A stretch of DNA of 64,000 nucleotides from Diphasiastrum complanatum (GCA_029204225.1 CM055098.1:55436282-55500281); one strand, 5' to 3'; counted from the first letter of the stretch, positions 35,314-46,871 are shown. The notes: generated by a model from the sequence alone, not told the origin. Numbers and translations are program-made.

Positions 35314-37500
35314 CTAGCTAGATGATAACATAGATCTACTAATTAAGCCAAGGGATGATCTAAGCTTCAAAAAAACATTCTTTTGAAGAGGCTTTCTCAA
35401 TATATCAGCTATGCATTCTTCACTTGAAACATGCTCCAACGAGACCTTCTTAGCTTGGATCTTTTCTCTTACAAAGTGGTGAGCAATCTCTATGTGTTTG
35501 CTCCTTGCATGGTAGATTGGATTGGATGCTAGGTGTTGGGCTGAGATGTTGTCATTGTAGATGAATGGAATGACACCTGATCTGATCACTTTGAGCTCTT
35601 CAAGCAACCTCTTGGTCCATAGTACTTCCTTGGTTGTGGTTGTTAGTGCCTTGTACTCGGCCTCAGTTGATGAAAGAGATATTGTTTCTTGCTTCTTTGA
35701 TAGCCAAGAAACCACACCTTCTCCAATGAAAGTTGCAAAGGCACTTGTTGACTTTCTATCTTTCTTGTCTTTTGCAAAATCTGAATCACTAAAAGCATGC
35801 AAGTTAATGGATTCACCTCTATAAAGGATCCCAAAATCTAGTGTGCTCGAGATGTATCTCAATATTCTTTTGGCACATTTCCAATGGATAACTAATGGAG
35901 GCCAATAAGTTGCCTATAAAGAGTGATGTCCTTGAAGGATCTTTCATCCTCTTTATTGGTCACTTTTACATCATGCTCCATAGGAGTCTCTACATGCTTG
36001 CATCCATGCATGTTAAATCTATTGAGTAATGAAATGGCATACTTAGATTGACAAATGAAGACATAATCTAAAGATCTAAGTACTTCCATACCCAAAATGA
36101 AGTGCAAAAGCCCGAGATCTACCATCTTGAATTCTTTGGATAGATCTAGCTTAGTTTTCTTAACACTTCTAAATCATCTCCACTAAGTATGATATCATCA
36201 ACATAAAGTAATAAAAGTACAATGCCTTTTGTACTAAATCTTATGTACAAAGTGGGATCATACTCACTAGGAGTAAATCCAATAGAGATAAGAAAAGTAT
36301 TGAGCCTTGTGTTCCAAGTTCTAGAAGCTTGTTTCAAACCATACAAGCTCCTCTTGAGATGACACAACTTATCTTCTCCATACCTTGCTTGATGAAGCCC
36401 TCGGGCTGCTCCATGAATATATCCTCTTCCAAATGACCATTTAAGAGAGCATTTGACACATCCATTTGAAACAATAACCAATCAAAGTGAGAAGCAAGAG
36501 CAATGATTAGTCTTATGGTGACCATCTTTGCCACGGGTGCAAAGGTCTCATCATAATCTATGCCCTTTGATTGAGCATACCCCTTGGCTACAAGCCTTGC
36601 CTTGTGCTTAGAAACACTCCCATCTTGATTCAAGTTGAGCTTAAAAACCCACTTACATCCAATTACATTCCTATCCAATGGTAGATCAACAAACATCCAA
36701 GTATCATTCTCCATCAATGCATTGTACTCATCACACATAGCTTGAAACCACTCCTTTGATTCTAAAGCTTCACTAACATTTGAAGGCTCTTCAAAAGATG
36801 TGATGAAAGCATAAGAAGAAGTACTTCCCTTGGCTTGCTTACCCTTGTCCTTGTATGTGAGCCTTAATGGCTCCATCCTTGACCTTATGGATCTTCTTGG
36901 TGTGCTTGGTGTTCTTGGTTCTAGATCCTCCTCATGATCAAGCTCCTCCTTGATCTTGGGTACCTCTCTTCCAATAGAGTGGTTAGATGAATCATCCTCA
37001 AGCTTATGCATTCTAGTCTCATCAAAAATGATATCTCTAGAAATTACAACATTTTGAGAAGAGGGAATGTAGATTTTGTAACCTTTGCTTGCATTGCCAT
37101 AACCTACCAGGATCTCCTTCATGGATGATGGATCCTCCTTGGTTCTTTTGTCCAAAGGGACATGTACATAGCAAATACATCCAAACACATTCAAGCTCTT
37201 GAGATTAGGCTTTTCTCCATACAATAACTCATAAGATGTTCTACCATTTATAGAGCTACATGGAACTCTATTACATAAGAAGTTAGCACATGTGAGAGCT
37301 TCTCCCCAAAAAGACTTAGGTAGGCATGCATCTAACCTTAGAAACATTGTATCAATTAAGTTTGGACTTTGGCAAAATCCAATTTCAAAAATGGACTTGA
37401 GAATTTCGGGACAATGTTCATTTACAAAAATTCGATAATTTAGTAGTATGTGAACCAAGTTTGAATTGGGTATGACATGATTGTGTACTATAAAACTCAT
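35314..37500 (-). mobile_element. Ty1/copia element, pol region (integrase end, RT, RNase H)
   Basis: Seen on the minus strand: LDACLPKSFWGEALTCANFL, SLNVFGCICYVHVP and KEILVGYGNASKGYKIYIPS (integrase C-terminal part); ALESKEWFQAMCDEYNALME, NVIGCKWVFKLN, KARLVAKGYAQSKGIDYDET, QMDVSNALLNGHLEEDIFME and LYGLKQASRTWN (reverse transcriptase), with LLYVDDIILSG at about 36190; HFILGMEVLRS; and RYISSTLDFGILYRG, KHIEIAHHFVREKI and ECIADILRKPLQ (RNase H) ending near 35330. The longest uninterrupted stretch is about 390 codons. Gag, protease and most of the integrase core are absent. Broken, with few breaks in the RT part, so younger than its neighbours. Confidence 0.92.
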
Positions 37501-38750
37501 GCATACACAAATATTATAAAACTTCTCCTAAACATATCATAGTAGAAGACTTATTCAAATCAATTAAAAAGTATATAACATTCATAAAAAAATGACACAT
37601 TGATAGTAAATCTTTATTCAAACTGTATTCCTTTGTTATATTCTCAAAATTAGCGGTAACAACCCCTACCACTTGAGGTATGAAGCACTTAATTTGCCTT
37701 TACGGTTTAGGCATAAAACCAATACAAACTACGTTTATATCCATATCACCCTCATCAGACTCCTCAGACCCATAACTTGAGTCTTCAGATGTATTTGTAT
37801 CTGAAGGTGATTCCAAACGGTCTTGATGCGCTAGAAAGGACTGAGTCATATCTATATTTTTTTGGAATATCAATAGTCACAATAGTGCGACCGATGCTAT
37901 TCATGAGCTCTGCCACACAATATGACATTTGATATAAGCACACAGACCAACTTGGAGCACAAAAGTATTCAATAATGCTGTTAACACCTCGCCAATGCTT
38001 TGCTGTCTTTTTGTGATCTGGCTTACATGACACAAAATGTTTTGCCAATTTTCCATATCTCCAAAACACAACCTCAAGAGTTTAAATTTGCTTTGCACGC
38101 ACTCGCTGACATCATTTGGGGACTCAACATTGTAAAGAAACAACTAGAACAGGCTGCAAGTTCGAAACAGTTATATTATTTCCTTTCAATGGCCTTTCCT
38201 GTTGTGATCCAAAAAGAGAACAATCACACAGACTTTGTGTTGTGGCGTGAGAGCTGTCAAACAGTGGAAGACCATTGACAAAATGTAATTGAAGTCTAAA
38301 GACTCCAAGTTATCAAATATATACAATGTGGGACGCTCCCACAACGAAGAAGGAAGTGTCATGAAACTTGATTCTTCAGCTCCACAATAGATGGCCTCAT
38401 TTTTTGAAGTTTTTACTTTGCAGAAAAACCTCACTTGGTGCTACTAGAGGTCCCAGTTTCATGCTTAGTATTGTGGATGGCAAGATATTTTTGTTTAATA
38501 TTTTCTGCAGCTACTATCAAGGGCTTAGGTGTAACACCAATCAATTTTGAAGTTATACCTTTGTCTTTTCCATAGTGCGCTCTAACACAATTCCGACAAA
38601 AATCGGGTCGATGATTTTTGAGAGTTGTTTTATGCTTTCTTTATTGTAGTCCACATCTGAAGGTAAGTCTTCTTCTGCAGTTCAAATCAAATGTCAAATA
38701 GAATATAAAAAAAGTTTTCATGCAATGTAAGATTGAGGGCCTAACATAGA
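37501..38750. other. No gene recognised
   Basis: A minus-strand stretch around 37785-38143 is open in two overlapping frames (for example MENWQNILCHVSQITKRQQS) and followed by an acidic run (SYGSEESDEGDMDI) near 37760. It could be remains of a transposase, but I cannot assign it. Confidence 0.35.
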
Positions 38751-38780
38751 ATGTTTATAGCACATATTTCTGTACATATA

Positions 38781-38782
38781 TG

Positions 38783-38820
<38 letters not shown>
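38781..38820. repeat. (TA)n microsatellite
   Basis: Pure TA tract beside palindrome copy 1. A second one lies at about 39027-39056. Confidence 0.95.
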
Positions 38821-38822
<2 letters not shown>

Positions 38823-38845
38823 AATATATATTAAAATATATATCC

Positions 38846-38877
38846 TTAGAACCTCCTGCCGTGGCGGGAGGTTTTGA
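38846..38877. repeat. GC-rich palindrome family, copy 1
   Basis: AGAACCTCCTGCCG followed by TGGCGGGAGGTTTTGA, set in TA-rich DNA. Diverged copy of the 32-bp consensus described at 57586. Confidence 0.85.
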
Positions 38878-39023
38878 ATTTTTTTTTATTGTATATGTAT
38901 ATATTTGTATATATATACTTATATAGATATACAATATGCATATATAAAAACAAAAGGATATAAGATACATAATTCTGTATATATATATAAGATATAATTA
39001 TATATCGTTTGTATAATATATAG

Positions 39024-39061
<38 letters not shown>

Positions 39062-39076
39062 AATATAATAAAAAAT

Positions 39077-39106
39077 GGACTTCCCGCTGCGGCGGGAGGT
39101 TTTGAG
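39077..39106. repeat. GC-rich palindrome family, copy 2
   Basis: GACTTCCCGCTG followed by CGGCGGGAGGTTTTGAG, after a TA tract. The left end has decayed. Confidence 0.8.
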
Positions 39107-39138
39107 TTTTTTTTTAATTAAGTCAGAAAATGGGGAAC

Positions 39139-39170
39139 TCAGAACCTGTCGCTGCAGCGGGAGGTTCTGA
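39139..39170. repeat. GC-rich palindrome family, copy 3
   Basis: TCAGAACCTGTCGCTG followed by CAGCGGGAGGTTCTGA: full 32-bp length with few departures from perfect symmetry. Confidence 0.88.
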
Positions 39171-39216
39171 TTTGTTTTTTTTTTTTAAATCAGAAAATGA
39201 AAAATTTGTTTTTAAC

Positions 39217-39248
39217 TCAGAACCTCCTGCCACGGCGGAAGGTTCTGA
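39217..39248. repeat. GC-rich palindrome family, copy 4
   Basis: TCAGAACCTCCTGCCA followed by CGGCGGAAGGTTCTGA: full 32-bp length, 78 bp after copy 3. Confidence 0.88.
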
Positions 39249-39644
39249 AATTTCTTTCATGAAAAAAAATCCATTTGATAAAAATGGTCTTCAACTAAAA
39301 TTTATAACTTATGTCTCTTCAAAATTGAATGAAAAATACCATTGATTTAGACTTTTCCTTGCAAGTAAATCAATGCTTCCAAACTTGGATTATGGAGGTA
39401 TGCTTAGAATACTCAAAATTAAAACGAGAATGTGAAGTGTAAGAAGGGGAGGGGTTTTACTTATACTCTTTTTTGATGAATAGAAGTATACGGTACTTAT
39501 GGGATATACCATTTGCCATGTGCTACTGTCATATCCCGCACAACATCTCATATATTTCAAAAACATACATTTTTATGTAATAGATAACGGGTCTGGAAAG
39601 GCCCGTTCTGGATTTTTGTTGGATCGTGGGTGAGCTCGTGAGCT

Positions 39645-39890
39645 CAATAATATTGCGGTCTGCTACGGCCATATTGCGGTCTTCTACGGCCATATTGCCG
39701 TCTTCTACGTCCATACTTCTGCGGACTACGGCCATAGTGCGGTCTTCAACGTCCATACTGTTGTGGACTACGGCCATATTGCGGTCTTCTACGTCCATAC
39801 TGCGGACTACGGCCATATTGCGGACTACGGCCGTATTACGGTCTTCTACGGCCATATTGCAGTCTTCTAAGGGCATATTGCGAGCATAAA
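39645..39890. repeat. Minisatellite, about 21-bp unit (ATTGCGGTCTTCTACGGCC)
   Basis: About ten head-to-tail units of 18-21 bp, varying at a few positions (TGCTACGG, TTCTACGT, GGACTACGG). The period is a multiple of three, so long open frames on both strands are a by-product. Related units recur at 52390-52560 and 52840-52910. Confidence 0.92.
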
Positions 39891-40226
39891 TATATATATA
39901 TCTATATATATATATTTAAACTTATGTACACTTTTGCGCATGTGTATGGGTGCACCCATGCATCCTCTTCTCTCACCCATGCATACACTTTTTTTGAGCT
40001 AAAAAACTTGGAGAGGGAGATGCATGTACGGGGAACATGATGCATGGCCCTCCTCCCCATCCAAAACATATACACTGGCCCAAGTGGTAGTAGTGCATAT
40101 TCAAGATAGCCACATTTTCATTTATTGGCCACCTTTTAAATATAACCAAATTTTAATATAACTACCTTTTCTATTAAATTTTCTATAAATTTTAATGGGT
40201 AACGGACCACTTGAGTCACTTGATCG

Positions 40227-40227
<1 letters not shown>

Positions 40228-40260
<33 letters not shown>
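40228..40260. repeat. (CT)n microsatellite cluster
   Basis: CT tract with one interruption; further CT tracts follow at 40384-40412 and 40474-40490. Confidence 0.95.
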
Positions 40261-40261
<1 letters not shown>

Positions 40262-40380
40262 TTTACTTTCTGTCTCTCTATATGTGTCTCTTTTTCTTTC
40301 TTGATCGCGACTTCTATCTCTATGTCGCGAGCATCGGGTGTCCCTCTCTTTGGATCGCGAGAAAGGGGTGTGAGCACGCG

Positions 40381-40415
<35 letters not shown>

Positions 40416-40800
40416 TGCGAGGAACAGGTGGGGATCCCGACTGTGGCTGGCGGCTGCTGGAAATCAGAGCAAGTTCTCTCTCTCTCTTTCTTTGTCTATA
40501 CTGCATAGCCTATATTGCCCATCTTTTCCTGTATGAGGTTCTGTGTCCTTTCTCCTTTTGCATTTACATCATAAGGAGCAAGATTTGCCGTCCAGCAGTC
40601 TCTACATTTCTTTGACTTGATTCTACAAAGTTCTGAATATTTTCGCACTGCCATTGCACTGAGAGCTCGGTAGACAGCTTATGTACCCATCATTCCCTGT
40701 AGAGTAACTTGCCTGTCAGGAAGAGCCATTACTCTGACTTCGAGAGTGCTTACCCTTGAAAGGATAGAAGACAGAGTGCTCTAGATCTTTCACGGTACTC

Positions 40801-41241
40801 TCAATTACTAGCCATTCTTTTATGATAAAGTATTTTTGAAAAATTGCAGAGAATATCGTTTTTGGAACCGGTCGCCAGTGATCGCATCAAATTCACTCCG
40901 CCTCCACAGCCTGGTTTGTAGCTTGGCTTTAAAGCAACACTTGCAGAATCTGAAATACCACTCCCACCATGGCCCCAAGATCGAACTGTCTGACTGATGT
41001 CTCCACCTGTGGTCAAGATGGCAGGATCCATCCATGCATCATAAGTGCTTACAGTGGAGTTGAGAGGTAGTGTATTAGCCCTTGGATAGGAACCAGATTG
41101 ATTCAAGCCTTCGAGATCGTAGATAGCAGCAGACCTCCTTGCGTAGGCAGCAAGGGCTGCAGCATCAGATGCTTGCTTGGTACTGCAATGGTTGCTTCTT
41201 CCTCCCTGGCCGCATCTCATGCGCTCCCTATCACGCCTGCA

Positions 41242-41275
<34 letters not shown>

Positions 41276-41310
41276 CCCCGCGATCTACTGTCTATCTCTC
41301 CCTCTCTCAC
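40801..41310 (-). pseudogene. Unidentified open frame, possible captured gene fragment
   Basis: Minus-strand frame of 169 codons. Its first 25 residues come from a CT tract (Arg-Glu repeat) and are unlikely to be original. The rest (for example SDAAALAAYARRSAAIYDLE, LNQSGSYPRANTLPLNSTVS and GGDISQTVRSWGHGGSGISD) has ordinary composition and ends FSKILYHKRMASN. I do not recognise it. Because the same element carries a dsRNA-binding-domain fragment on the same strand about 0.5 kb away, it may be another host exon. Confidence 0.35.
41241..41273. repeat. (CT)n microsatellite
   Basis: Pure CT tract followed by a short C run. Confidence 0.95.
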
Positions 41311-41839
41311 TCAGAGCATCCCTTCTCTCTCTCAGATCTGAACTCTAGAAGGAGAGCCAAGTCGACCTTCAATCCTCTGTCATGCTTTCCATTTGATAGC
41401 AGTAAAATGAAGCCAAGTCGACCTTCAATTCTATGCGGCCATTCACCACAGGTCCAGCACAAACCGGCTTCCCCCAACCAAATCAAGCATTTCAAATGGG
41501 ATCTTTCACCATGCAGCTGCTATAATTCCATCCATTATAGCAAGCACGCCTCTGTAAATCTCCCACCAGTCAATGCTTGATCTTAGATAATCATTCGTGA
41601 CAGATTCCATGGCCTGTTTGATTTTTCTCACACAGAAAGAGAGGTAAAATGAGATCCCCGTGCTGCAGCTCCACTATCGGTGCATCGATGGCATTGCCTG
41701 CGTAGTTGCTGGGAAGCGGTGGATCAATTATGCTGCGAAAATCCACAGCAAAGAATAGCTTGCAAGACTGATCGGGAGCTTTTTCCAGAGCCTGCGGAAC
41801 CGTCTCACTTTTTCTTGGCAGTATGTGCCCTCTGCTTCC

Positions 41840-42015
41840 TTTTTGTTCTTAGCAGGACCACAAGTGTAAAGCACACCACCGATATCAGCTGTTGATGTAA
41901 ACATTGGAGCATGCTCCTGTCCAGATCTCATTGACCGATAAACAGGCAGCAGCAAACAAGACTTCTGCGCATGCTCTTGTAAAATATTTTTGCATAAACG
42001 CGATTCATGCTGCTC
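41840..42015 (-). pseudogene. Double-stranded-RNA-binding domain fragment (DRB-like)
   Basis: Seen on the minus strand: CKNILQEHAQKSCLLLPVYR, SMRSGQEHAPMFTSTADIGG and VLYTCGPAKNKKEAE. This fits the dsRBM pattern: helix 1 (K-N-x-L-Q-E-x-A-Q-K), the loop with a conserved P-x-Y, the H-A-P-x-F strand, then A-K-x-K-K-x-A-E at the start of helix 2. The match is best to plant DRB proteins, which bind dsRNA with Dicer-like enzymes. Only about 50 residues of one motif are present and helix 2 is not complete, so it is a dead fragment. Its position inside a candidate Helitron suggests gene-fragment capture. Confidence 0.72.
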
Positions 42016-42784
42016 ATCAGAACATAGCACTAGAGTATCAATGCATGCACTTACTCAAACAGACTTAAAAGGGAAGGAATTTTCAGAGTTTCAGCTTTAC
42101 TTCTGAATATATTCCCATGATCAAGCATTGCTAAAGACAACTAACAAGCCAAAACAGAAGGTTAAGTATATACACTTGAAAACCAGGTTAAGTTTATACA
42201 CTTGAAGTCCATAAGAGGGTGTTCCGCAATAAGGTCACAATAGAGAGTTAACATTTTCTAAACGAGAAGCTTACTAGACACTTGGAAGATAGGTATGAAG
42301 GTAATGAATGAACTTAAGGTACTCCAAGAGCATCACTTCAGAAGTGCAAGAAGTGGTGTCTTATCAAAGCCGGTTACATTTTCATTACAAAAGTGCTTCT
42401 TTAAGTACATTTACTAGAAATTTTGATTTAGCTACAACACTAACAAAGATTTTGATTACTTTGAGCAATGTTTTATGGTACCTTTCGAATGGCCTTTTCG
42501 AACCATGTTTGAATCGGAAAAGAGCGAGGGGGTTGAGTGAGTAGAAGAGATAGCTGATCTGCAAGAAAGAGATGAGGAGGAGAGAACAATCCATTTCGCA
42601 GTGCCACTGCATGGACTGTAAACGCCGATGCTCTCCTCCCATGTAGAAGTTAGTAGCTCCTCTACCCCAGTCTCGCCAGCTCCCTAGGAAGGCGTGGTTC
42701 GAGGGAAAAGCCAGCAAAAGAAGAAGAAAAGGGAGAAGCAGTGAAAGGAGAAGAGAAGGCGCAGGAAGAAAAACGAAACTAAAC

Positions 42785-42832
42785 TCTCTCTCTCTCTCTC
42801 TCTCTCACATGCGCACACACACACACACACAC
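42785..42832. repeat. (CT)n then (CA)n microsatellite
   Basis: CT tract to about 42806, then ACATGCG, then CA tract to 42832. Confidence 0.95.
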
Positions 42833-42839
42833 CAGAAGA

Positions 42840-43775
42840 GCCTGATTGTCATTATCATAGTGTCGTTTAATGGCAATTGAAGCATCTGGTTTAGGTGCAC
42901 CAGTCCTTGCCCTCCTTGCAGCCTCTTGCTGTTCCACAACTTTAGAATCAAAGTACTGAAACCACGCTGTTGCATCCCGTCAAATGTTGCAAAAAAAACT
43001 GTCATTCAGCCATACCCATGAAATTTAGATAGAAGTTTTAAATTGTTGCTTAAAAATGAAAGAAAAGTAAAATATGATGACCTATGTGCAAAGATCATCT
43101 GGCACAAGTTTTGCTTGTAAGATTTGCAAGGTTGTCTGGTGATGCTGAATGCTAAGCGAGTATGCTTCCATAAAAAAAAGTGCAATAGCAATTGCATGAT
43201 AGCTGGTTGCAGTCTGTAGATATGGAAAGTATAGAAGGTGATAATTTGATACAGCCTCTCCCTTATATCATATATCAGCTGCGAGTTCATAAATCGACTA
43301 TAGAATGTTGACTGGGTGGGTGTTGGACACACATCCGGGGCACACTTCCAGTGGCAAGAATGGGCAGCACAATTCACATGTCCAATAGCTTCAATTCACA
43401 GGACGATTGCTTGCTTAATACTGGCCAAAAAATAGCAACTAAGGCACTGTAACCCTGGAGATAATCCGCTGGCTAGCTTAAGATATGAGTCAAATAATAG
43501 ATGATTTGATGGCAGCTTCATTCTCATAACGACAATGTCCTAAAAAGTATTATATTAAAGTGTACTCAAAATGCACTTGATTCATAAAACATAATGACAC
43601 TGTTCTAAAAAATATTATAAAGTGTACTCACAATGTACTTGATTGATAAAACAAATAAGCCAGTGTAACATAATAAAGATCAATCTTTTATATATGGGAA
43701 AGGTACATGGATGTAGTGGGACGTTTTGCTGCATATACATTCCAGACCATTTTTTTATACTATATCTAAAGATGA
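42840..43775. other. No gene recognised
   Basis: No coding motif. The block AATGTACTTGATTGATAAAAC near 43630 partly repeats 43570-43590. Confidence 0.35.
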
Positions 43776-44199
43776 AATAAAGCCATTGAGAAATATTTTA
43801 ACATTAGAAATGACTTTTTTACCCTAAAATTTAGTACTAACTCTTGGAGCCATTTAAACAATATGAAGCCAAAAACAAAATTAATAAAACCCGAAAAATG
43901 ATTTTTTGGGATAATCTCTAAACCGTGCATCTATGATACATACATTAGTACATAACTATATATTATAACTATAATCATAGTTGTCATAATAAAGCCATTG
44001 AAAAATATTTGAACATTAGAAACAATTTTTTTACCCTAAAATTGAGTACTAACTCTTGGAGCCATTTAAACATTATGAAGCCAAAAACAAAATTAAAAAA
44101 CCTGAAAAATGATTTTTTGGAGTAATCTCTAAACCGTGCATCTATGATACATACATTAGTACATAATTATATATTATAACTATAATCATAGCTGTCATG
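43776..44199 (+). repeat. Tandem duplication, period 212 bp, two copies
   Basis: Unit starting AATAAAGCCATTGA at 43776 and 43988. The copies differ at about a dozen positions. Confidence 0.95.
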
Positions 44200-45150
44200 C
44201 ACATTCCGGAACGTGCCCTGGTCCCGGAACGTGAGCCTGGAACACAATTTTATATGGGTGCCAAAAAACTCATCTTGAGATGGGGGGGCTTGATAGTAAT
44301 TTATGTAAAAAAATTTATTTACTGCAGGAGCCTACAGATCCCTGATAATATGTCGTATTGCTGGTTGACTGAGTTCTAATTAATTGATTAATTGATTCAC
44401 TGATTAGAGTTTAGAGTGTCTATGCTCATCACACTGTCATGACCGTGTTATGTGGAGGGTTTTTGTAAGTAATTGTTAAAATAATGACCTCAATTCAAAA
44501 AGTCATAACTGCAATATTTTTTTACTCTTCGAGCTGATTCCAGCAAGTATATGCATGACAATATGTAATCTCAATTTGACTGAGGTTTTTAAAGATCCTA
44601 TTTAATTTCGATAGATGAAGTTTTACGGCTTTTACAAAATTTCTTAACTTTCTTTCAAGTTAAATATCTTCTAAGTATGAGCTCTAATTCAATATTGCTC
44701 TATTTTTTTAGTTCTTTGCATTGACTATATGCATGATTAGTCTAAAGTATTTTTATAATGTGACCCATACTGAGGCATATAGACCTATTGTCTTTTCTCA
44801 TATTGAATTGATACAAAAAGCCTAATTACTTGATTCTAAGTGAGCTAACCAAAATTTATGTGGTTGTATATATTCTGAAACATTGATTTTGGACCCAAAA
44901 TAGTTGAGTTAGGCCTGTCACTATAGAATACTTTCACTACTGTTTGTAGCATCAAAATCAGAATTCATAGATATTTAAGTCCTAAACCCTAAACCATTAA
45001 TTTGTCTCTCACTCTCTTAATACAAGTTTAAAGCCTACTTAAGTTAGTTTTTGATGTATTTGATTGTTTCCCAATGTTTGATATAAAACCTGGTGGTTTT
45101 TTATTCCAATTTTTGTAGGTGTTTTGCATTTGAGGGAGTGATTCCATGAC
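44200..45150. other. No gene recognised; region upstream of the Helitron N-terminal fragment
   Basis: AT-rich. The tract TTCCAATTTTTGTAGGTG at about 45100 has the form of a splice acceptor directly before the reading frame that starts at 45151. Confidence 0.4.
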
Positions 45151-46770
45151 ATGGACACTCCCGAGTGTGTGCGAAGCAAACCTTCATACATCACTCCGGA
45201 GGGTGAGAGCCAGTCTGCAAGAAGAAAGAGGTTGAATAGGAAGCGACAATCAGTGCATAGGGCATTGTCGCTTGCACCTGTAGTTCATGTCGTTGAGGAG
45301 GTGACATGCTCGACCGCAAGTTTGGTTTCAAACTTGCATAACATTGAGCACATAGTGACTGTTAGTGTCGATGGTATGGGTAGTTCAGGGGGGTTGTCAC
45401 GCCAAAGCATGTGCGTGGCAATGCCATGTATAGAACTCCAGATCTGGAGTCCAGGTCAGAAGGGAATAGTAGATAAGAGCAGAGGAGAAGAACAAAGAGG
45501 AGGCTTCTCCCTCGTGAGTTGGAGCAGGTTTAGCAGGGTGTTCATAGGGATATAGTTGGTTCAGCCACTGTTGTGAGTGTTGATGATGACACTCCTCTTG
45601 GAGTAGATGTTGGTTTGCCTATGAGAGGGTTAGAGTTTGGGGAGGATGTTACACCGAGCAGTTTGGGAGTAGGGTTGATCACACAGGTCTGCTCGCCTAT
45701 GAGAGGAGTAGAGTCAAGAGAAGCAGTTTCGATGATGTCTTTAGGTGCAGATTCAACTTTTGTAGAGTCGAATACGCCCGAGGAGGTGCGTAACCACCCA
45801 TCATATAGGACACCCAAGGCCGAGTCTAGATCAGCTAGGACTAAAAGGTTGAGGCATAAATATGGCGCGAAAAGGAGATTTTGAGGTAGGGGTCATCCAA
45901 CACGATGATGTGTTACACCCGAGGAGGTGCGTAATCACCCGTCATATAGGACTCCAGAGGTAGAGTCTAGATCAACTAGAGCTAGATGACAGGGGCATAG
46001 ATTTCAGGCAAAGAGGAGAGCTCTAGATAGGGTTGGTAGGTTATTTGAGGTGGGCAGATCACTCCTGAATCTTGAAAAACCATGGGTTCCCAATTTTGAA
46101 AGAATTCCTGCTGAGATAGATAGGTCTTTATTTTCAATGATGAGCCTGAGCGAACTTGGGAACCAGAGCCCAGAAGAAAAGTTCTAGATTTCGGTCAATT
46201 TTCTGGTCCTGAAGCTTTTTTGCAAGTGGAGAAACCGTCGCGGAGCTTAAATACAAAATATTAAATGATTTCGTAGCCCACTTCTTATTGAAAAACAAAT
46301 TGTACACGTTTTGAGTGTCTGGGCGGTTGTAACATCACATTGGTGGTTTGTTGCCATCATATAGGCCTTCCTTTTCACAGATTTAATTCATGGATGGTGA
46401 TGATTTGCAGGTGGATCAGAGATTATCTCTGAACCTCGAGCTTAGACGTGATGTTCTCTCTGCCTTGCAGAGCAAGTGGTGGATGTGAGTCCATTTGCGC
46501 AACGTTTTAAGAACGTTGCGCGGATCATGTGGGAGAACGTCACAAAGGATATTCGTCTCCGCATAGTATCAGGTTGTTCATAGAGTAGAGTGAGTAGGCA
46601 ATTCAATGCTCCCATGAACAATGAGATTGTGGTACTTATGCCTTTCGATGAGACCTCGAGTGACGGAATGCATGACATCATACTGCATTCCATTAAGGAT
46701 GGTTTGCAGTTCATCACACAACATCATTCATCATGTGATACATTGCATTTTCCACTGTTATTTTCATGAA
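45151..46770 (+). pseudogene. Helitron transposase N-terminal region, broken
   Basis: Seen: MDTPECVRSKPSYITPEGES then RRKRLNRKRQSVHRALS. A related motif (TPEEVRNHPSYRTPK-x-ESRSAR) recurs twice more near 45780 and 45930, a degenerate internal repeat. Then NLEKPWVPNFERIPAEIDRS (about 46070), FAQRFKNVARIMWENVTKDI with RLRIVSG (46500), and QFNAPMNNEIVVLMPFDETS, DGMHDIILHSIKDGLQFITQ and HHSSCDTLHFPLLF (46590-46765). The last part matches the Helitron_like_N domain (YN-x-P-x-x-x-E-V-A-x-L..., R-D-I-x-L-H..., Y-x-x-L-x-F-P-L-L-F). The sequence stops there; Rep and helicase are missing, and the element's 3' end follows within 100 bp. Several stops and frame changes. Confidence 0.75.
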
Positions 46771-46842
46771 TACACATACATACATAGATGCGAGATCGGC
46801 CACCATCCAAATCATCGGCCGTCACCTAGATCGGCCTCCATT

Positions 46843-46871
46843 GCCCGTCAACGACGCGCACTCTTCCCTAG
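46843..46871 (+). promoter_or_regulatory. Helitron-like 3' end (hairpin plus CTAG), copy a
   Basis: GCCCGTC, loop AAC, GACGCGC (one mismatch in the 7-bp stem), then ACTCTTCC and CTAG, followed by a T of a TA tract. Confidence 0.75.

Larger units (their letters stand above)
39901..46871 (+). mobile_element. Large Helitron-like element, deletion derivative (candidate)
   Basis: Seen: the left end starts TCTATATATA, then TTTAAACTTATGTACAC, a block shared by five other copies in this window. The right end has GCCCGTC-AAC-GACGCGC (46843-46859) and, 8 bases on, CTAG followed by T (46868-46872), the Helitron 3' signature. Just before the 3' end lies a plus-strand Helitron N-terminal protein fragment (45151-46770). 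Inference: one element of about 7 kb that has lost its helicase and gained other DNA, including a dsRNA-binding-domain fragment and CT tracts. It may instead be several nested insertions that merely share these ends. Confidence 0.5.

Noticed and set aside
37785-38143. Possible transposase on the minus strand with acidic tail
   Set aside because: Two overlapping frames, no diagnostic motif for hAT, MULE, CACTA or PIF; left unassigned.
38846-39250. GC-rich palindromes as a CRISPR array or bacterial terminators
   Set aside because: Spacing is irregular, intervening sequence is AT microsatellite, and the context is plant nuclear DNA.
39529-39889. Open frames reading MAVVRNMAVEDRN repeats (minus) and ILRSSTAILRS repeats (plus)
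   Set aside because: Translation of a minisatellite whose period is a multiple of three; no independent sign of coding.
44984-44998. CCTAAACCCTAAACC, telomere-like repeat
   Set aside because: Only two units, common by chance and in plant promoters; no array. The CCCTAACCCTAA at about 35018 was rejected for the same reason.
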